Shown piece by piece: positions 58,688 to 64,000 of a stretch of 64,000 nt of DNA. Under the pieces are notes generated by a model, which was not told where the DNA came from, did not search any database, and saw only the letters and a program-made list of their open reading frames with translations. Position 1 is the first letter of the stretch, and every line of letters starts with the position of its first letter. The DNA comes from Hexactinellida sp. DTS-2022 (lineage: Eukaryota; Porifera; Hexactinellida). Where the stretch lies: contig JAPNXP010000015.1 of NCBI GenBank assembly GCA_028753945.1, positions 2,046,001 to 2,110,000 of the forward strand, written 5' to 3'. The position numbers and the translations under genes are program-made.

Positions 58688-59883
58688 GGTCCGTATTGTC
58701 TCCACAGAACAGAGTTGTAATTACTAAGAACTGAAGTTTTCAGGACAGGTGTCTCATGGGTTACATATGTGCACCTGGGGTCACGATTTTTTTATTATTA
58801 TTATTATTATTGGTCCGTATTGTCTCCACAGAACAGAGTTGTAATTACTAAGAACTGAAATTTTCAGGACAGGTGTCTCATGGGTTACAGATGTGCACCT
58901 GGGGTCACGATATTATATCACATTTTTTTGGACACATTTTTGCACCTGTTTAATGTTAGAAAAAGAACAATAAATAGTGCGCGAATAATAAATTTATATG
59001 CATTCGATAGAGAATTAAATTCTACACCTTTTCACAGTGCACGAATTTTGAAATTGTACTTAGTTTGTGCCACAATTGAGTTGCAAGTTTCCTTTGTTTA
59101 CTAACACTTCAGTTCAATTGAAAGTGTTAAATCTAATTCTATTGTTTCAACTCGTTATTATAATATTGATTCAACTTGTGAGATCGAGTAGGCTTCTATT
59201 TTCCAATTGGAAAAAAAGATTATATATTTCACAACAACGACAGATTATGTGATTATATTTACTTCTGCGAGAATATTATTGCACTCTTAATTAATATACT
59301 GACGTAATTAATTATAATTAATTCAGTCAGTATATTACTTATATAGATGCTTATAATTTGTTTATTAGGGGTTATCGAGAGTGCTTAATTGAAATTTGAT
59401 AACAAAATAATTAATTAATTATTCATGACAAAATAATTTAATTTAATAATTGTAAGTTGACATTGAAATTGGTGTTAAATAATAAATAATATTAATTATT
59501 ATTTATACTAATTAATTAAATATCATAAATCTCAGAAATCAAATAAGATAGAAACAAACTTCCAATTTATCAATTGATCCTTATGCCACGTAACACCTAT
59601 AAAAGTGGGTCTTGACACCTTGAGGTGATGATGACATCGTAAAAAAAATGTGTTTTCACAATTTTGTGAATTATATAATTCAAATGGGTCGGTTCGTTTT
59701 GGGTGATGACCCAGAGCTCACATAAATAATGCTGAGTCATCAGCTATTATATTCTACTGAAACTTGAATATCTTTGAAATGAAGTGAGCATAAACGAAAT
59801 TTACAACTCACTAAGGGTCGTTGCCTACAGAAACACCTTTTTGAAATAATTTAACACCTTCATAGTGATGATGACATGGGGAT
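58661..59883 (+). repeat. Variant head duplicated, then unit body before H7
   Basis: After a (TTA)n tract a different head, ggtccgtattgtctccacag, appears twice (58688 and 58808), each followed by aggtgtctcatgggttaca and gcacctggggtcacgat. The body then resembles that at 50.7-51.9 kb. The same head, inverted, is at about 48110-48210. Confidence 0.85.
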
Positions 59884-60007
59884 AAAAAAATCCAAAATTG
59901 CAGCTGTGCCGACAGCATGTTCCATTGGAGGCACTATCAATAAGCCACCACCAAAATATAGTGCCACCAAAGGAACATGCGTCGGCACAGCTGCAATTTT
60001 GGATTTT
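59884..60007. repeat. Hairpin repeat H7
   Basis: Arms gcagctgtgccgacagcatg and atgcgtcggcacagctgc. Short cagctg variant on both arms. Confidence 0.95.
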
Positions 60008-61322
60008 TATTATTATTATTTTTATTTTTTCTCCGTAGACGGTGCCCTGGCCTGAGCTTTATAGTTGATGGGCTGAAACTTGGCATGTAGGTGCGTATGG
60101 ACCGTCTAATTTGCACCTGGGGTTACGATCTTTGATTAACGAATTTTTGACACATCTTTAACACCTTTCAAAATTTGTCTGGTCCATAACTCAAAATATG
60201 TTTTACTAAACCCCCAAATTTTATTTCACATTTGGATTCGCCATAAAATTCTGCGTCTGAAGGGATAAGAAATCTTTCAATAAAGGGGTCAATTTCTGCC
60301 ATAAATGGGGCTTGAAATTTCTTTGTTTAGTCACACTTCAATTTCAGTAAAGTGTTAAATCTAATTCTATTGTTTCAACTTGTAATAATTATATTGATTT
60401 AACTTGTTAAATCCTACTCTATTGATTCAACTTGCGATAATTAAATTGATTCAACTTATAAATTCCAGCTGGCTTCTATTTAATTGTAGCATTACTATAC
60501 AATGGATTAAATTAAATTAATTTATATAAGGAATTTGTTGACTTTACTCAACTCACCGTGGATAACATTGATAAAATAAATAACTAATAATTTAATTTAT
60601 TATCAATAAGTAATGAATGAATGGCATTAAACTAAAGATGGTTTATGATAGAACCGTTAAGATTTTACATTCCACAACAACGACAGATTAAGTGATTATA
60701 TTTATTTCGGCGAGAATATTCTTTTTGCACAATTAATGTACTGAGGTAATTTATTATAATTAATTCCTTTTGTTTTTAACTTATAGAATTTTCCAATTGG
60801 ATTATTGGGGTTATCGAGTGCGCTGAATTCAAATATAATAGTGAAATTCGATTTAAATTAATAATAAGTGCAAATAATTGAACTTTATTTATTTTGCTGT
60901 ACATAATAATGGTGTTAAATTATTAATTTATTAATTAAATATTTATACAAATTAGGTAAATTTCATTAATCTCAGAGATGATACAAGATAGAAACAAACT
61001 TTCAATTTATCAATTGGTCCTTATGCCAGGTACCACCTATACAAGTAGGTCTTGACACCTTGAGGTGATGATGACATCGTCAAAAAAATGTATTTTTACA
61101 ATTTTGTGAATTCGATATTTAAAATGGGTTGGTTGGAGTTGGGTGAATACCCAACACGCACTTTAAAAATGCTGAGTCATCACAGATTATATTCTACTGA
61201 AACTTGAATATCTCTCAAATGAAGTGAGCTAAATGGAAACTTCCACCACTCTAAGGGTCGTTGCATACTGAAACACCTTTCTGAAATATTTTAACACCTT
61301 CATAGTGATGATGACTAGGCGG
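60008..61322 (+). repeat. tctccgtag-family unit before H8
   Basis: The head tctccgtagacggtgccctg is at about 60028. The body switches near 60655 from the 57-kb type to the 51/59-kb type (acaacaacgacagatta, tattggggttatcgagtg). It is therefore a chimera of two subfamilies. Confidence 0.8.
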
Positions 61323-61450
61323 AAAAAAAATCCAAAATTGCAGCTGTGCCGACAGCATGTTCCTTTGGAGGCACTATCAATAAACAACCACCAAAATATA
61401 GTGCCACCAAAGGAACATGCGTCGGCACAGCTGCAATTTTGGATTTTTTT
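61323..61450. repeat. Hairpin repeat H8
   Basis: Arms and loop almost identical to H7, with the short cagctg variant on both arms. Confidence 0.95.
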
Positions 61451-62590
61451 ATTATTTTTTCTCCGTAGACGGTGCCCTGGCCAGAGCTTTATAGTTGATG
61501 GGCTTAAACTTTGCATGTAGGTGCGATGGGACCGTCTAATTTGCACCTGGGGTAACGATTTTTGATTAAGAAATTTTTGACACATCTTTAACACCTTTCA
61601 AATTTTGTCTGGTCCATAACTCAAAAATTGTTTTACTAAACCCCCAAATTTTATTTCATACTTGGATTCACCATAAAATTCTGCGTTTGATGGGTGAAGA
61701 AAATTTTCAATAAATGGTTTAATTTCTGCCATAAATGGGGGTTGAATTTTATTTGTTTACTCACACTTCAATTTCAGTAAAAGTGTTAAATCTAATTCCA
61801 TTGTTTCAACTTGTAATAATTATATTGATTTAACTTGTTAAATCCTACTCTAGTGATTCAACTTGCTATAATTATATTGATTTAACTTGTGAATTCAAGC
61901 TGGCTTCTATTTTGCAATTGAAAATTAAGATTATATATTTCATAACAACGACATATTATGTGATTATATTTACTTCTGCGAGAATATAATTGCACTGTTA
62001 ATATACTGACGTAATTAATTATAAATAATTCAGTTTGTATTTAACTTATATAGAAGCTTCCAATTTGTATATTAGAGGTTATCGAGTGTGCGGAATTGAA
62101 ATTTGATAGATAAATTAATTAATTAATTATTTATGACAAAATAATTGAACTTAATAATTGTATGTTGACATTGAAATTGGTGTCATATTATAAATAATAT
62201 TAATAATTATTTATACTAATTAATTAAATATCATAAATCTCAGATATCATAGAAGATAGAAACAAACTTTCAATATATCAATTGGTCCTTATGACACGTG
62301 CCACCTATACAAGTGGGTCTTGACACCTTGAGGTGATGATGACATCGTTAAAAAAATGTGTTTTTACAATTTTGTTAATTCGATATTTAAAATGGGTTAG
62401 TTAATGTTGGTTGATGACCCAACACCCACTTAAAAAATGCTGAGTCATTACAGATTATATTCTACTGAAACTTGAATATCTCTTTAATGAAGTGAGCTGA
62501 ATGGAAACTTCCACCACTCTAAAGGGTCGTTGCCTTCTGAAACACCTTTCTGAAATAATTTAACACCTTCATAGTGATGATGACATGGCG
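61451..62590 (+). repeat. tctccgtag-family unit before H9
   Basis: Head at 61459; body and tail as in the preceding unit. No coding capacity. Confidence 0.8.
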
Positions 62591-62720
62591 AAAAAAAAAA
62601 ATCCAAAATTGCAGCCTGTGCCGACAGCATGTTCCTTTGGAGGCACTATCAATAAACCAACAACAAAATATAGTGCCACCAAAGGATCATGCGTCGGCAC
62701 AGGCTGCAATTTTGGATTTT
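62591..62720. repeat. Hairpin repeat H9
   Basis: Arms gcagcctgtgccgacagcat and atgcgtcggcacaggctgc. The long cagcctg variant is on both arms. A (TTA)n tract and the minisatellite follow. Confidence 0.95.
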
Positions 62721-62732
62721 ATTATTATTATT

Positions 62733-63095
62733 ACTGTGCCGACTATACTATAGTATAGTGGCCCAGTATTGGAATCACTGCCTTTATTATTACTGTGCCG
62801 ACTATACTATAGTATAGTGGCCCAGTATTGGTCTTAGTGCCTTGGATGTTTTTTTTACTGTGCCGACTATACTATAGTATAGTGGCCCAGTATTGGTCTT
62901 AGTGCTTTGGTTTGTTACTGTGCCGACTATACTATAGTATAGTGGCCCAGTATTGGTCTTAGTGCCTTGGATTTTTTACTGTGCCGACTATACTATAGTA
63001 TAGTGGCCCAGTATTGGTCTTAGTGCCTTGGATTTTTACTGTGCCGACTATACTATAGTATAGTGGCCCAGTATTGGTCTTAGTGCTTTGGTTTG
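62733..63095 (+). repeat. Near-palindromic minisatellite, 6 units
   Basis: Six units around ctatactatagtatag. The first has the tail attggaatcactgcc; the rest have a third variant, attggtcttagtgcctt. Spacers are short T-rich tracts. Confidence 0.97.
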
Positions 63096-64000
63096 TTTTT
63101 TTTTTTCTCCGTGTCGCCTCCCCAGGCTAAACCATAAGTGCTAGAGCTCTGAGATTTTCAGAATAGGTGTCTGGTTGATGATTAATGTGCACTTCGTGGC
63201 CTGATTTTTCAATTTCGACTTGTGAAATTTTTTAACGGGACTTTTAGCTTTTTTTGTCCCAAATTGAAATAAATGCAATAACAAGAAATTTTTTAGAATC
63301 ATTAGTATCAGAAAAGTATTTTGCAACTGATAGCTCTTCACGATTTTTTTAATCCGTCCTCATTTTCCTGAGAATTAGGCTCAAAGTTGCCACAATTGAC
63401 CCTTAACTTTCTAAAATCGTAAATTCATTAATATTCAATTATGCAATTATTTCGTGGTTTCGATGAATAACTACTATTTAATATTTATGAATAATTCAAT
63501 TAGATTCAGTGTTATTTCGATTCAAGTTATTGTTGATATTATAATCACAATAAAGAATTCTAGTATATATGAATAACTAATTTACATTCAATAGCTATTA
63601 CTATACAAATCTATTTCTGATATCGTAGTTACAATAATTTATTCTATTTATATGAATAATTCAATTTGATTCATTGGTATATAAATCGATTTCTAATACA
63701 TAGTTGTATTAAAGTTTTCTCCTATATGAAAATTCAATTTAACTCAACAGTTATTCAATTTCAGAACGATTTCTGATATTCAAACAATGGATTAATGAGA
63801 TGGGATTTCTATTTGTTTAAATATTTGTCTATGTGTGTGCTTGGTGCCCGAAATGTATTAGAGTGTAAGGGGGGGTTTATAACGCATTTATAATGGGAAT
63901 ATAAACTTAATCCCTTTTGTCATTCTAAGTGAACAAGTATGCTGATTTCAATTTCAAAACGATAACTGATATATAAACAATGGATTATTGAGATGGAATT
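63096..64000 (-). repeat. Right arm of the inverted repeat, running off the window
   Basis: Inverted match to 47308-48180. It begins after a tttctccgtgtcgcctcc head and includes a ~66-codon frame at 63141-63341, the counterpart of the one at 47974. The match still holds at base 64000, so the arm continues beyond the window. Confidence 0.9.

Noticed and set aside
1..64000. tRNA, rRNA or other standard RNA genes
   Set aside because: No tRNA A/B box pair with foldable arms or rRNA text was recognised by eye. A tRNAscan/Infernal run would be needed to be sure.

Overview
This is a eukaryotic, animal-type window: AT-rich, intron-poor and loaded with repeats. The genes (an RNF213-type giant ATPase, a POC1 centriole protein, a coiled-coil/NHL protein, secreted collagen-like and mucin-like proteins) fit an early-branching metazoan. 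A sponge is my best guess, but nothing in the sequence proves it.

Layout. 1-4.8 kb: decayed repeats and miniature DNA transposons (MITEs). 4.8-7.9 kb (minus): a frameshifted non-LTR retrotransposon (APE endonuclease plus reverse transcriptase). 8.3-9.0 kb: MITEs. 9.5-22.6 kb (minus): an RNF213-like gene with an 11.1-kb first exon and four short exons whose phases match. It carries a 20-unit Lys-Glu-Asp-rich repeat near its N-terminus and ends, in my model, before any RING domain. 22.6-27.6 kb: non-coding, with a minisatellite-bearing mobile element. 27.6-29.1 kb (minus) and 37.4-38.9 kb (plus): two inverted paralogous secreted genes. Their first 305-bp and last 461-bp blocks are almost identical, while one has a collagen core and the other a Thr/Pro mucin-like core. 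The identical ends look like pieces of a catalytically dead serine carboxypeptidase. 30.5-31.9 kb (minus): a coiled-coil/NHL protein between the paralogs. 32-37 kb and 39-47 kb: nested MITEs and foldback repeats. 53.7-55.1 kb (plus): intronless POC1 with GC-rich codons. 47-64 kb around POC1: a chain of repeat units, each ending in a ~120-bp near-perfect hairpin and often followed by a near-palindromic minisatellite. The outermost arms (47.3-48.2 kb and 63.1-64.0 kb) are inverted copies of each other.

The genes do not form an evident pathway. The inverted secreted pair is the only obvious functional grouping. The most unusual items are this pair (homogenised ends, divergent cores, dead-peptidase scaffold), the RING-less RNF213 model, and the hairpin repeat family, whose two arms change together from copy to copy. 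No tRNA, rRNA or CRISPR was recognised. All database identities are from reading motifs, not from searches.
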